Below are positions 12,346-27,300 of a stretch of 64,000 nt of DNA, in pieces (the first letter of the stretch is position 1; each line of letters begins with the position of its first letter). The notes under the pieces are model-generated. The model was not told where the DNA came from and did no database searches. It saw only the letters and a program-made list of their open reading frames with translations. The DNA comes from Varroa destructor (Eukaryota; Arthropoda; Arachnida; Mesostigmata; Varroidae). The stretch lies in contig NW_019211454.1 in assembly GCF_002443255.2 (NCBI RefSeq), positions 32,532,061 through 32,596,060 on the forward strand. Direction: 5' to 3'. Both the position numbers and the translations under genes were made by a program.

Positions 12346-15300
12346 CACAACAGCACATATATTCCCTTGTTGCCTCCTACAAATTCAGTGTCTTCAACAA
12401 AAAAACAACAGAAACATCGTCTTAGTTATCGATCCTAATGAAAGTCTACATCGCGTATCAGTTGGCCATTTGATTTACACTACGTTAACTGAGAGTTTAT
12501 GAAGCTGCATGTGCGCCACTGTCCTCTTTGCACTCAATATGGTACCCTGTATTTCTAATTTGCGATCTTTTCTAGTTGGTTTATTCCACACTCGGAATTT
12601 TTCATCTGTACTTTACTCAAAACAACGTACCTTTGTTCAAGATTGTCCAGGCACTCGAAAACGAGCGCTTCGTTGTTTGCAGGTACGCGTAGACCGGCCG
12701 CGCTATCGGACGAACGCCAACGGCGGCTTCGTTCGCAAAGAAGTCGAACAAAAAGTGGTCCTCCAACGCCGGTTGCCGAACTGTTGTTCGCTGCCTCCAA
12801 GGCTGTCGCAACGGCATGTTGCTGCTCCGGCGTCAGCGACCGAGCGCTGTCCTTCAGACAACTCTGTAGCATCGCCATCGTCGCAGGACCCGTTAGCACT
12901 GAACGTGCAAAGGGTACAACCATAAGCAGTGTAGAGGTGGTGCGCAAGCAACGGCAACGATAAACCAATATGTTATTACAACGGATAGTAAGGTTAGCAA
13001 AGAAAAACAAATCATTCAATTCTAATGATAAAATTAACCTAGTCGATTGCTTAATAAATGCAATATTATGCAATTGATTGTATATAAGTTCTGCCAGACG
13101 ACACTACAAGAGCCGGTTGGCTTTCAGTTTATCAGCGGCTGGTAACTGGAAAAGAGCGATTAACTTCCAAAATAAAAACACATACGTAAAGTTCGTTCAA
13201 CGACCCTTCTGTTTGTCGGTACTGTGATAATCTGTTCTTAAACCAGAAGTCACAAAGGTTGTCGCGGTAACAGTCATTTAAAGGTTCCTCCGAATGAAGG
13301 CGAAGAGCAAGGTGGTCTCCGATCTACCTCTCTCGAAATGAACTTTCCAGGAATGTTGGCCTGTTGGTTAGCGTCGAATTCAATACTCTATACACTGGTT
13401 TGTCCTTTATGTAGTGTGTCCTTAGAGAAAACCTCATGGAGGGATTTGGAAGGACTTAAGAAGATATACTTGTAAGACGTGCGGGTGTGTCGAAGGAAAT
13501 AGCTTTGAGCCAGCTCGGCATCCGTCCGGAATTCGAAATAGCTTTACGACACGCAAGGAAGCCAAAGGATTTTCACCCTACGCGCGAACCATAGAGAGAA
13601 TGGCGCCAGGAGTAGGCGGAGAAGTCAAGCAGACAAAAAGCGAGACTGAGTAAGTTGCATTACTGACCGCGCGAACGTCTGCCAGACAGCTGTTGCGTAC
13701 GGCTAATCGCTTGAGAGCGAACACTAAACTGATTTCCATGGATCGTTCTGATCGCATCTAAATACTGTTTTCGTTTCATTGTATAATTAGTACATTGATC
13801 ACCGCCAACCCGATTAATCTGATGCATATAGTCAATGAACGAAACAATCTCCCTGTTCTCAATCATTGAGGCGCTTAGCCAGTTGTTTCTACCGCCATAT
13901 CAAGTTACTTACCTTGTCAACGAAACTTGTAACGGAAACAAGCTCTTTTCTAATTGTCTCTTATGAGCCTCTCTAACCGTCTGAGCTGAAGTGGAGGTGG
14001 CTGTAGCTTCTTTGCATTCGACTGCAAGTTATATAGCCCGATGGCTGTATGCTACTAATTGATATGGTTATCTATATATATATATCGTTCGAAGCTAATC
14101 TATAATATCTTTCTCTCTTGAGAGCTCAACTGATGGCAGTCTTTGCGATAGAGAGCCGTTTCGGGTCGGTAACGGGGTCATCTGCAAGACGCGTTAGATA
14201 GCAATTTCTTTTATATAAAACACAGAGCTCCTACTAGAAATTCGCGGAGGTGTCAATGTAGTTCAAAATAAGCAGAGCTTTAATTGCGAAAATTCGAGTT
14301 TTGCGGTTGTCTACAGTCTCCACTGACATTTTGAATTGCCCAGTGCCCAGCAGGACTGCGACATTTGTTGTTAGTCGTAGGCAGTGGATTTTCATTCATC
14401 TCTTCATTCGATAAATCTAGTTTTTTTTTTTTTTTCTGTAGTCTTAAGGAAAATATATAAAGCGTAAAGGCCATTGAGATATATAGTTAAGGCTTGGAGC
14501 AGTAGTAAAGTTGGCGTGAAAGATATACCAGTTTCCTATCTGGTTGATACATTATATCGAAACTTAAATAAGCATTCATCCCTAAATGTGTACACTACCT
14601 GAGTACGAATAATAGCGCGGTTAAACAGTGGCAGATTATTGACCGGCGTCATATTTGCTCTTTACTTTCTAACGAAAACCGCTATTATTCTATTTAGTAT
14701 TCTGTCTAGCTAAGCCTTTCAAAATATCTCATTTGGGTATCACTGCTGTTCCAATGATCATCTAGTAAAGTCTCGTGAAAAAAGTTCACCTTTTTGTCAT
14801 TGTTATATAGCTGCTTTTCTAGCTGTTATTTTATCATACATAGTCATTAAAAAATCTATGCGCAGATAAAACGTCAAACATATATATATATTCTCCAAAA
14901 CTACAATGTTTAAACAATCCAAATCATTTGTATATAAAAAAAATGGCAGATTTTACTAACGCATACCAACTTTGACAATATATAATTTGCAGTTGTTCTA
15001 CTTGTACTAACCAGGTATGTGTACGTAGGAATCAGATGAGGAGATACGCGATTTTAGAAGGCTCATGATAGACGATGAGGCCGACGATACCGAGACGATG
15101 ATGTGCACATTGAGCGGTAGGGTCCACGGCAGCCAGCCCAGCAGCGAGCCTTGCGACGACGGGGGACACTTGAGCTCGTCAAGATCATCCAGAATAATGA
15201 CGAGATCGTTTGTGGTAGTTTCGACTTGTTTCAAAAGGTCCTATGCAGTGAAGACCAATATAGACGCACATACAGACAAACAGAATATACCAGTGAATGC

Positions 15301-18300
15301 AAAGAGAAAAAAACAAATGCAACAGACGACGTAAGACGACAGCGATACGGAAAGACCCCAACGCCTTGAAGCCTTTAGCTTCAAAAGCAGCTAACAGTGT
15401 GCTCTTCCGAACTGCTAAAGGAAAGTTCCACTTACACAGTCGGCCCGTAACACAAGGACACAGTTAGGGCGAAGGATTGGTTGCTAAACGTCTCATACTA
15501 GCGGTGTCATAGAGACATACATACTGCAAAGTGTTTCTGTTCAAGAATCTAGCCCTACAGCAATTTAGATAGCCGCTGACAGGACACCGCTGAAAAACGT
15601 TCAGCGTATCTGTTGTCTATAAAGGAACGAACAACCTAATGGATATTATATAGCTAATTCTGCATATAAAGGAAGAACGTGCGTGCACTCATAAATTCGT
15701 GCATCATTCAGTATGGTGTTGAAATGAACCTTGATATCACTTTAACTCATAGATTTACATATGTATAGTTGAATGGTATCACCTTAGAAAGGTGCATAAG
15801 ACATTCAAAGCGACCTGAAAGGATATCAGAGCAAATCCACATTAGGATACGCCCTCGTATGAATTAAGTCTGATTTATAGCGCAGATGAATACAAACTGG
15901 CCCATCCTTTAATGTGTGACATATACATCTCATCACATAATATCCTATCATGTGTTCATTCATCAATCAAGAAAAATTAGACTCATCTCCGTACTCGAAC
16001 TGAATATTTGCACGTGGGTTTGTAGGATCTGCCTTCTAACAATAGCGTAAATAACGACACCATCGCTGAAGAAGCATTTTTAAGATGCTGTGATGTTGAG
16101 GTTCTGCAGTGGCCTGAAAATTTGTATCCGATCGAAAGCACGTGGCGTTATATACGTCAAGGCCGGAGAGGAAATCACGAACGTTCTACAACTCTACAAG
16201 GCGATGCCTCAAATATGGGCCCAGGATCCAGACGTGATGGGAGTAATACGGAAGCACATCTGGAACATGCCGAATTGAGTTTCAGCAGTGATCGCGGAGA
16301 AGTAGAGGGACCAAAAACTAGGCTTAATAAGTATATTTCCTCCTACAGCACTTTGGAAATATTTGTTTATAAACAATAACGCCACATGCGCTATCACTGA
16401 AGCGTGGGCACACAGAAAGACCGTACGCGAATATTTAGTCCCGGTACGCGGTTATTTTCGACCAAACTCAACAATTTGTAAAGTTTCTATGCGGCCTTGT
16501 TGTATTAGCCGATGACCGTACGTATTAGCTAGATAATTCTATGTCAAATCGCATTGAACTTGTATTGCATTCGTAGAATTGGATCCGTTTAGCGTTAGAA
16601 GTTAACTAATCGATATACTAAGACTTACCTGAAACCAGACGGAAAGCTTGCCGAGCTCAAAACTCTGATGCTTGGGACTGATCTCGAATCCGAACACCAT
16701 CGAGATGTGCAGGCACATATTACGGAGCAATTCGGCCGTGTACGACGAGCAGGGGCTTTTCGCCACCGAGCGGATTACCCGTACGACATCGCTGCCTAGC
16801 CATTCTGGACAATACGTCAGTACCTAAAACAGAGTCTCAAATGTAAATCTCATAGGAATGAAGTCACTAGTACATGATCCAAAAGCTTATGATGGGCTCC
16901 CCGTATAATTCATAGAAGCTGTCGGCGAAAAGTTGTAAACAACTCCCGTCACTATGTGTTTAGGCGGTATTACCAATAATAATAACTTATTCTATTCACA
17001 TTGTACATTCACCTATAGTTGGCGATGAATAAAGCAATAATTCGCCTGGCCATTTTGACCCGAGTCTGGACCACCTGAACTCTCACGGCGACGTTTTACG
17101 TAGGTAACCATAGAAAAATTTCGAGCGAGCGTTTTTTTCTTGTGTGTAACTTAATGCTGCCAATCATGTTTATGTTAAATTCGTACGATGCCATATCTAT
17201 ATTAAGTGAAAGCTCGGGAATCAAGAACTTTATGACATACATGTAAGACGCCGTTATACCTCCGACAAATGCAATGTGTTAGAAGTATTTTAAAACGCTG
17301 CGATGTATCGCCGGCACTTGCTTACTGGTTGCCGACAATAGAATTTATTTGATAAAATGTAGTTAAGAACGCCTACATTGCCAGTACCGATCAAACAGAA
17401 GATCGTCCTTTTCGTTCATGTCATTATCATTCAGCGTATCGAACTGGTGGGTGAAAATGAACTCCAACGATGTCTATGTAAACTTCGTGTTCGAGGGATG
17501 CGTATAAACACCAGGCAAACAGCATTTACCTTCTTAAATCTTATCACTGGTATTAATGTATATGATTAGTCAGATAGTATCCGTTTTCCGTCCTTTTTTA
17601 TGTAGAAATCAATTTAGTGTTCGATGTTGGCTAAAGCGACACTCTCGCATTTTTGTTAGCCTTAGAAAATCGTATTAGAATTGCCTAACAGGTAGTTCTA
17701 CACACGAAGTTAACAACGTGTAGCAACATTTACATGTACATAAAACATTAAAAGCAGTACTCGATTGTGGCTAATCAGCCTGTTTTCTGTCGAGATTAAT
17801 ATAACAGTATGTATGAAATAAAGATATAATTGGTTGAATGTGTAGCCCAGACAAAGCTGCTCTATAATGTGTGAGACGACCGGCCCTAGAAATGCTCGAA
17901 TATTCGAAACGAGAAATCATGCCGTACTAACTGGAAAAGGGGTGCGCTTAACGTTGATAAGACTGGCGATATGGCACCAGAGTTGTTCTATTGTGTCAGT
18001 TGCGCTGCTGTTCAATGCTAAGTGCCCTATAATATCCGTGACAGACATAAAACTAGTTATTGACGAAAACCTTATGGTCGATACTGGAGTTCTTCCTAAC
18101 ACGGACGCACAATCACGTTGACATTGCTCGCGTGACGTACCATCTAACCATCGATTCTTATCTTCAATCGCATTATTCGTTCAACAAGTAAGGCTCCACC
18201 CTCAGAGTTGTGGCTCAGACTATGTCGTCGCTCTATGACGTAATCAGTAGCTTTACAAGAACCCTACAAATCTACACAGCGATAAAGGTGTATAATGCAA

Positions 18301-21300
18301 CCAGCCATTTTCTGAGCTGATCCAAGACGCGGTAGTTGGCTATCTAGGAAGAGCTAGAGATTAAGCGAAATGTATCTCTGATATATGACATTTTTTTTAT
18401 TGTATCCGTGTCCTTCCGTTAAGGAAATCGGAACTAGAGAAAGTGAATGAGCTTGCCACAAAAGGGAGGACTATAGACCTGATTCGGGAAAAAAGGGACG
18501 GCTGGTCTATTGCAGTATCGGCTGCAAGAAGTAGCAATAGCACGGGTCAGCAAGATCCTCTTTACTTTTCGTCGTTTTTTGTCCTGTTTCTCTAGCCGAG
18601 ATCCCGCGAGGTGTATTTTTATTTCTTTGTTTGTGCATGATCACTTTCGTGCGTACCTCATTAAGAGAACGCTGACTGAAGTTGGTGTACGTTGAGCTGA
18701 CGGTACTGATTCTCTTGCTGCTCGAATACGTCCGAGCAATTATAATTCACGGAAGCTTTTTGCCCGCGTGAACTGCAATATAAAAATTGCCAGATCATCA
18801 AACCAATGCAACAAGCCCTAGCGGAGCTGTGCTCCTTATATCTCTCTTCAGAACTTCACAGAAGGTAGCGTGTATGACGACGCTTTTTTTACATCTGCTG
18901 CTACTGTGCATGTCGCTACTGTTTTATGCTTACTAGTGTATAAGGTTTACAACGCTATTGATGAAGACACTGCGCTAACTTTTCCCTTGTCTTTTTATCG
19001 TACTTCAGCGTGAACAGACTGTTCGCAGTTGTAGTGCGTCGTGTTGAAGTGGGAGCATAGCTAAACTTCGAAATGACGAGGAAGCGCAGACAAGGCATAC
19101 TACAACGATTCTGCCAGCGCGATTCTACCCTACGACAATGATGATGTGACTGTGGCAATGTTATTATGGAAAATATTTATCATCAAGAGCGCCTAAAGGC
19201 GGAATAGCACGACAGAAAGGAATGTAGTCGTAGAAATATTTTTCCTGAAAGTCTCCTTCCCTCTATCCTTATCTAACACACTCCCTTTCTTTATGCCGAC
19301 GATGTTTCATGCAAAACGCAATCCTGCTGTAAACTTGCCGTAAATTCTCGACGCCTTTTTATAGAAATTTTTGAACTCGCCGTAATAATACTACAATGGC
19401 ATTTTCGTAGCCATGCCACTGTGCGGTGCGATATAACAGACACTCACCGCCGAGACCATATCAGAACTTACTTGGCAAAAGTTTCGAACTCGAGAATATT
19501 AAGACCAAATCTATGTCCGCCTGCTGGCTCTATAACAGTGGAACGCTACTTGCGGAAAATTGCCCTAGGCAAGACCCCTTGCACTGTTCCCACGCTTGCA
19601 CTCTTTTTAGCCCCTAGAAAAGAATAGCTTTGGCATAAAGGTCATATCGCCATTGAAATTCTACTCCGCCCATTGTCTCTACCAGGCTTTGTTAAGCGAA
19701 AACAAAATAAAAATTTTGTCGACAAATTCTATGGCAAGAAACAGCAGCGGAACCGCCTCAAAGCTTTTAGAACGGCCGTAGCCCTAGTAAAAGAGTTCGG
19801 TATAATTCTCTGAAAAAGTTTATTATACTTTAATTCTATGATAAAAGGTTTATCACTGAGGGTAAAAGCTTTACTGGGCAACTTCCTAAAGAATTATCAA
19901 ATTTGCCGGATTTAGTGGTCAACATGTAGATTGCCAAACGTGCACACGTACGTAGAGAATAGTAATATAAAATTAATAATCCATTCATTTGATTTTTTGA
20001 GCAGGTTAAAAATAGTTCAACATAACTAGGTACTCGGCCAAAATTCGAAATTTGAGTTAGCTCTGATTCCTCAGGGCAGCTTAAATAGATTGTCCCGCTT
20101 AGGGCCCTCGAGCATACATTTATCATATACTGGCCGTTAATGTGACGGCGCACGCTGCCTAAAACGACTGCGCCTAGCTAACCGCTTGGCAACCCAACTG
20201 CTGGATAGAGGTAGCCCATCTGAAGTGGACTGTAAAAGTGAAGTCGGCTAAGTAAGTGATTATTCGCAGTAACTTATACACGTAAACAAGATCTGTCATG
20301 CAAATGAAGTTACAGTCGACGAATATATCTCGATGAGCTTATATTGCTATCTGTGTATGTATATAATGTCTGAAAATCCGACATTTATTAGTATGTCGCC
20401 GTGTGTTTGTTTATGCAGAGTGGATTGTGGACCATTGCGGCGTTAAACAACCATTTTTACCGTAAGACAAAAAGAACGCGTATGACCCTGTCATGTCAAA
20501 ATTACACAGCTACTCCTATAATATAGCTTTTTTTCCTCTGCTCACACGGTACTCTGTAAATTTTACCTAAAGTTCATTGGCTTCTGTCTCATTAATCGTA
20601 GAGTTCAATAACTGCATAATGTCCTAATTGTACCAAATAGCACATCGAAGCAGGCATCTACGCGGAGGAAATAGTCGATTTTTTAATTTTCGCGAATCTT
20701 TATAGCTTTGTTGATAGAGGTTCGCTTATGGTTAGCTCTATTGCTTAGTACAGTGGTTACTGTGTTATAGTTAATTTTTCGTAAAGCTGACTAGGTACTT
20801 CTAGGTTGTAGGGCCATGCAATAGCAGGAGTGCCTAAAGCAAAAATACAATTTTTATAAATATAGCTGCCATAGCGGTGGTGATGGGTCGATCGGCCGCC
20901 TCATACAAGTGTGCGAAACGTTACGCACGTAGTCGATCGGTAGGCTATTTTTTCATCTGCCGTAAATGCGGAAGTTAAACCTACAGCCTTTCTATATTAG
21001 TACATAGTTGCATATAATGACGCAGTCAACATGTACATGAGGTTTACCTGTGCAAGTAATGTACTCTTTCCGCTGCCTTCGACTCCACAAACAACTATTG
21101 GCGAATGTCTCGCTCGTTCCTCTTCGCCGCACATCAGTCGTTGTATGTACAGCAGTGGTCCATAATCTCCGTCTCGCGACTGAGACACCCCAAGGGCTCG
21201 CAAGTGCTCACGACTGTTGCACAAGTGTGTTTGTGCTTCTCGAACCACTTCTTGGACCACCTACGGGAACAGAAACACAAGCTACACAATATTAAATCCA

Positions 21301-24300
21301 TACTCAGTACAACGGAGATGATTGATGATCGACGAACGTAACAGGTGATGAGATTTACGACCCAAAATAAAATAAGGTTAATCTTGTATAAGGATTATCA
21401 AATGTTTTCAGTGGTAAAGGAACCAAATCTTAATAATAACAACAACTTGACAAATGTTGTTTGTTCGTTGACAGTGTATTAAGCACATATTGTGTAACCG
21501 CATGATTCAGGTCGTATATTTTGAAAACAAAAGCATTGCACAATAATAGTAACAATAACAGCCATTGTTTACGATACATAAGAATAACAATATTGGTCAC
21601 TGTATGCATAATTGAAAAACACATATGGACCCCCAATAAGAGTAATCGTAAAAGTTTTAGTAGTCCTTTTTTAGTTTTTTTTTTTTTACCCACAACACCA
21701 GCTTTCCTTATACATTTATCTGTAGAGCTCAGTTTAACTAATCTATATTCAGGAGGTATGAAAAATACCTCTTTTTCTTTAAGGAACGTTTTTCTTTATG
21801 TCCGATACGCTGATCGTTAAGTTTTACTTCAGACACCGTCTTTTTTTTAAAAACTGTACTCCTTCCTCAGATTTAGGTTTTAACTTAAACGAAAAAGACC
21901 CACTCCTTCGTTTTTACTTTGTTCTGTCCTTTTTAGGACATCTCCTATAATCTATATAATTTAAGATATTGACAAGGAAACTATCTCTCTCTGCCTTTAA
22001 CATCGAACCGGTACTCTTGGTTGATCGACATAAGACGATTAGTAAGCAAATACATTATAGTGGACATTTTCATGGGTGTTAGCACTGCTATTATTAAGGG
22101 CTGACACAGGTGGCCCATTGCGACACCATAGTTCTCGCCGTTCTTATTTATGTGACTTGCTTCATCTCTGCTATATACTTTTGGGATCAAATAGGAAACG
22201 TACTCGGGGAGCCTATCTTTTTCACAGTTGGATATCGTAAAAAATATATTCTTGCGGGCTATTTGTTGTCGCTATTCATGGCACTAGAAGAGTACTGTAT
22301 ACTCATCACGATTAAAACAGAAAAATCCCGTCTGTTAAATGAAAGCGGAGATTAGCTCTTCTCCAATGTTTTCGCGCTCATAGACCTAATCACTCGAGAT
22401 CGACGGTTCACCGTGTTGCGACCGTTGAGGAGACAGAAAGCGAGATAAGACGACGGGACGTCAGTTGTAGGGTTCGCACAAAAATTAATTATTTACAAAT
22501 TGCATTTTTGCCACGTCAGAACGCCGAAACAGAGACGCCTTGGCGGCTGGATTGGATATGGCGACGATCGATATAATCGTTGGAACTCTTTATAAGAAGC
22601 TCAGTTCAGGTGCAGCCAGACAGGTGAATCCCTTTGAACATAATAAAATTTAAAAAACTGAGCAAATTTGTTTTCATCAAAGCTCCCTCAGTCATACTCA
22701 GCAGGTTTTTTTGTTATTGGGCCAAAGGAAAATATTCATTGTAAATACAAAGATTAATTGCTGGCTTCAGGAGATGTCTTCATTGTGGGTAATACAAAAC
22801 TTCCAGTCAGTGTTCAGATCCTGAGCATTGCGTGTACATCATAGTCCTTTCAGAAACGCGTATACTTTATAAGAGAAATCTATTGATCTTGTCAACGCTG
22901 TAGTGACACAATAGGTGGACATTGTATCGCATAACGGCAGAACATCTTAGACGTTTTTACGTATGATGTATGTAATTCAGGCGATCGCGGTCAGATTTTT
23001 ATTGATCACATTTATTCATAAGCAAGAAGATAAAAACGCTATTAAGGTGGTTGGTAGTGAGTGGTAGAAGGTATAAACAACACTTTTGCAGTTAATTTCA
23101 TATTTGTTTTATATCTACTTGAAGTGTAGGTGGTTTCTGCGTGAAGCTCTTAGGGAAGATTGAATGACATGGGACAAGAAAATTTCCATAGAAACGTGTT
23201 AGTGCTCGTACACTATTTTACCCGATTGTTTACGCTGCCTTTCAAATAGCTAGTGATTCCGTTTGAACAAACGTTCCTTCGGCGGCTATTCTCAAATAAG
23301 GATCGTTTAACGATCTAGGGTACGAACGCCCCATTCCTGACCAGTTAAACAGATCCAGGTTGATTTTGCAATGCAGTAATGAATCTGTTTAGAAAACAAA
23401 AGGCAATTAAAAGTAAGTCATTATGAAGGATTGCGTTACCTTTCGGAAGGTCGGTGGCAGCTCATCCCAGTCAGGGCTTTCGAGATGTGCAGCTTTGGCC
23501 ACCATATCCTTGAGGCGGCCCGATAGCGTTCCACAGAGATCATCCAGGTAGACTGCGTGCTCGTTCATATTGGGATCCACTCCTGATGGAGACCACGAGA
23601 TACTACCCGTATGAACAATAAGCGAATAGAGAATAGCCACAAAAATAGAAACATGAGCGTTTAGTGATATGTTGTCGTTGATAGTTGAGTCACATTTCTT
23701 TATTATTTTTTCATATTAAATAAACTGCGTCCTATATCTCTAAAATGCTCTGCGAGCAAAATGACAACAAGCTCGTTGCAAGACTCAACACTTACTGTTG
23801 TGATATATTGTGATCTTATACAGATCGTACGAGATAACTAAATGGCTTGAATGCTATGTAATCGACAGGCGGCAGAATGAGGTTTGCACCTTTTCTATGT
23901 GATACAATAGCTCGCCATTAGGTTAGTCTCATAGGCATGTAACTATTCGAATTATTCCATAAGCGGTGAATTAAAAACGCATGTATATGTGCTTCTGATC
24001 CATATAGGACGCTCTGTTCGTGTGTTTACGGCCGCACATACACGAGGGGTAGGTGAATTATTAGCTGCCCATAGAAAATGTTAGTCTGCATATCGTCCTG
24101 TCGTTATCATAGCGTTTCAGTAGAGTACACCGACAATGCACGGTAACAATGCACTTTTACCAAGCCTAAAGCCGAGATTTTAGCGATTATGATCACAACT
24201 GTTCAGGACAGTCCGTTTTCGTCCTGAATAGCGCAGCTGCCTGGCCGAGCGCCGCTGATGAAACAGAACGAATAGAAGTAAGAAGGAAAGTACTGGCGAT

Positions 24301-27300
24301 TCACAGGACCAGCTGTTCACCCCGACGACACCATTAACAACATCGGTCCGCAACCACCGAAAAACCGTGCACAAGTGGACAGCATCGACAGGGACGACAA
24401 TGGCTTTGCAAAAGAATTACAGAGGTGCGCAAACGGCCGCAGCATCAGCGAACGCATCTACGACATGGGCGAGAAAGACGAAAAGATTTGTATCGACTGG
24501 TTGTTCCATTATCTATCGCCCTCTTCATGCCTCCTCGGTTCGGTATCGACGGAACGTTGCGGACGCACTGGGGCTGAAGGTTCTTGAATTCCCTTGGCGC
24601 TACGACCTTTTCCTGTTTGTTCCTTCATCGTACCAGCTGTTCAATCGGCAAGCCCACCGTCGTCGAGAGATAGAATGAGAGGGAAAGAGAGAAAATAATG
24701 GCTAAAACGAATAAAAAGAAGAGACGGAAGTTGTGTCCAACAAGCAAAGCTGCGTCTCGCAAAGGCTGTCGCGTTTATTACCTGCTCTTGCTGAGGCATC
24801 GAGATGCGTAACATCCCAGCTTGTCACAATTCCCTCGTATCGATCCTTTTATAGTGATCGGCCGTAGGCCAAGAAGTACGATTGTGCACTTCCCTCACAT
24901 CCCTTATTCTATGCGCTCTAGCCTCTAGTGGTCAAACGCGCTGTATAAAAATACAGTACAGTTAACTATAGAAAACGAATCGAATTCGGCTGCAGTGAGA
25001 CGAGCCGGCGAAACACATGCATACTGCATGTACACGTTACGTTGCTTTTGGACGTGTCGACAGAGTATGAATGTGTGCAAGGAGGCGATATCTAATTCCG
25101 AAAGAGTTTACTGTAGCCGAAGGCGAAAAGCACAACGCCGCGATAACAAAGATCTATCTACAAAGTGTTCACTCAACCAAAAACCGGAGTGACAACAAGA
25201 AACACATTTGTATTTCCCGACCGGATGGACAAAGCCCAAACACGTATAGACCCTAGCTTGATATAGTTTGATAAAGAAGATGGAATTTAATACGCGAGCT
25301 AATTTATTATGTCGCCTTTTGCCTGGGCAGCCCTATAGCAAGTTTCCCTCGTATAACAAACATTTTCAGTTTTGACCACCTTTTAGACGGATTAAACGAG
25401 CATTCAAACATACAAACAATGACAAATGTGCGATGAACGTCGGCTGCAAATGCACTAATGCACGCAGTATACAACCAGGAAATTTCAAGTTATAACTATT
25501 GTTTTGCCGCACTCGCAGCTCAATCCGCATCCAATTTATCTTTTATTTCTACTTAAGTCGTCCGAAATAGGAGGTTGTAGCTGTTTCCGATGGGATAATA
25601 ATAGCACTGTTGAACGTGGGGGTAGTGGAGGAAAACGGAAACAATATCGCAAAGACCAATCTCCAGGCAACAGGAAAATGGCGGCCTCTGTCCATCCCCC
25701 TGAGTCAACTTTATTCGCCCACACGTGAAAACACCTAATCGTGAAAAATAGTACCATTAGTTCTACACGTAGATCTTTTTTTCTCTTATAACCGACTACC
25801 ACAGATAGGTGAGTTTTCAATTTGCCTGCCAATTAACTAAGCAGAAGCCGGCTACTCGCAAAATATTCGTTAAAACGTTTTACTGTAGGTTTAGACTATT
25901 AGAGTACTATTCTTTCAGCAGTACGATCTTGAGTTCCATATGGAATATATTTTGTGTAGTCGTATTGTATGTGACCTTGTTGAATCGTCTACATACCCTA
26001 AGATGGATTGCGTACAGCGTTTGTAGCCGTTGAATACGCAAACTACAGTTTCCAAAAATACTACAAGATCCGCTAAAGAAGTGAGGACACTATACGAAGT
26101 CGCTACTATGCATCTGCATGCTACCTGTAACTAGGGGCAAAATTTAATAGCAAAACTACCTTTTCTATACCAGTCAGCACGAACAATACCAAAACCTAAA
26201 TAGTTCCATCTATAGAACACTACGAAGTATTTCTAATTCAGGTTCTTTTTGAATCGTTGAAATGCCATTGCTGTCATTATTAGCTTTTCTAACACGATCA
26301 TTCATTCAGTCGAGTTGTTTCTAGCGATGTACGTACGTGCATGTAGTACGATTCAATGCTGTTCAATGCGGAGCCCCTGTTAGCCTCAGCTACTTGAAAA
26401 ATTAGCTCAAATTAGACCTCTTGCTAATATGTTGGTAACGCAGTTAGCGTTGTTCTGGCATTCGGATAGGTGAGCATCTTAAGCCTAGTTAACATTGGAT
26501 ATAATGTCTAAAAGGTTCATGACGAAACAGCAAAGTCTGCTACTTTCCCAAGGCAATTGTAGCCGTTACCTACCCTAATGCTGTTCTTCAGACTGATACT
26601 ATTTCTATTCGTTTGTTCAACCGTGCTCAAATTTTGCTTGCTACGTTGTGACCCGTAGGCGCCGTCGGTAAAGTCATTGCGCATTGCTGCGTACCATCGT
26701 GCCAAGACAATGTCGTGCAAAGAGGCGAGGGTGTTTCTCGTACGAACATAGATAAAGGGATCAAGCAGTTCCGAATATGTAGCTAGTTGTCGAACATTAA
26801 TTCTACTACTTAGAGCACTGGAACTGGAGACGGCAACTAGTTAGCTCCATCGGCGCTGACTAAACCTATAACGACAGTGAAATAGTTCAGTGTTCCACAC
26901 TCTACCTTCTATGAGCGGCTGAACGAAGGCACTGCGGCAATGGCCGTTGCCATTATCTGTTGGCACTACGGCTCTTGCAGGGTCTGACAAAGGGGGCAAC
27001 TGCATACATCAATACCTGGCAAATAGTGGTTGCAGCGTCGGCGTGAATTTAATGAAAACTAGCTGAGTGAGACGGAACTAGAATTGAAGTCCTTTCTTTC
27101 CAGTGTTTCAGGAGATTATTCTGTCGCTAGTTGACTCGACTTCACGTTCTTCGAAACAGAGAAAACCTGAAGGCGGCGAATGAAATATTGAACGGTAGAG
27201 GCATTTTACGAAAAATAAAATAGCAAGTTGTGAAGGTAGGGGACAAACAGCGAAGAGAACAAAGTGCTGGCTAAAGGGACGCTAGGCCAAAGAGACGATG

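Noticed and set aside
24180..24680. GC-rich block with frames in two plus-strand frames and one minus-strand frame, considered as an exon
   Set aside because: No frame has matching splice sites and conserved content, and the host gene joins exon 5 to exon 6 perfectly without it.
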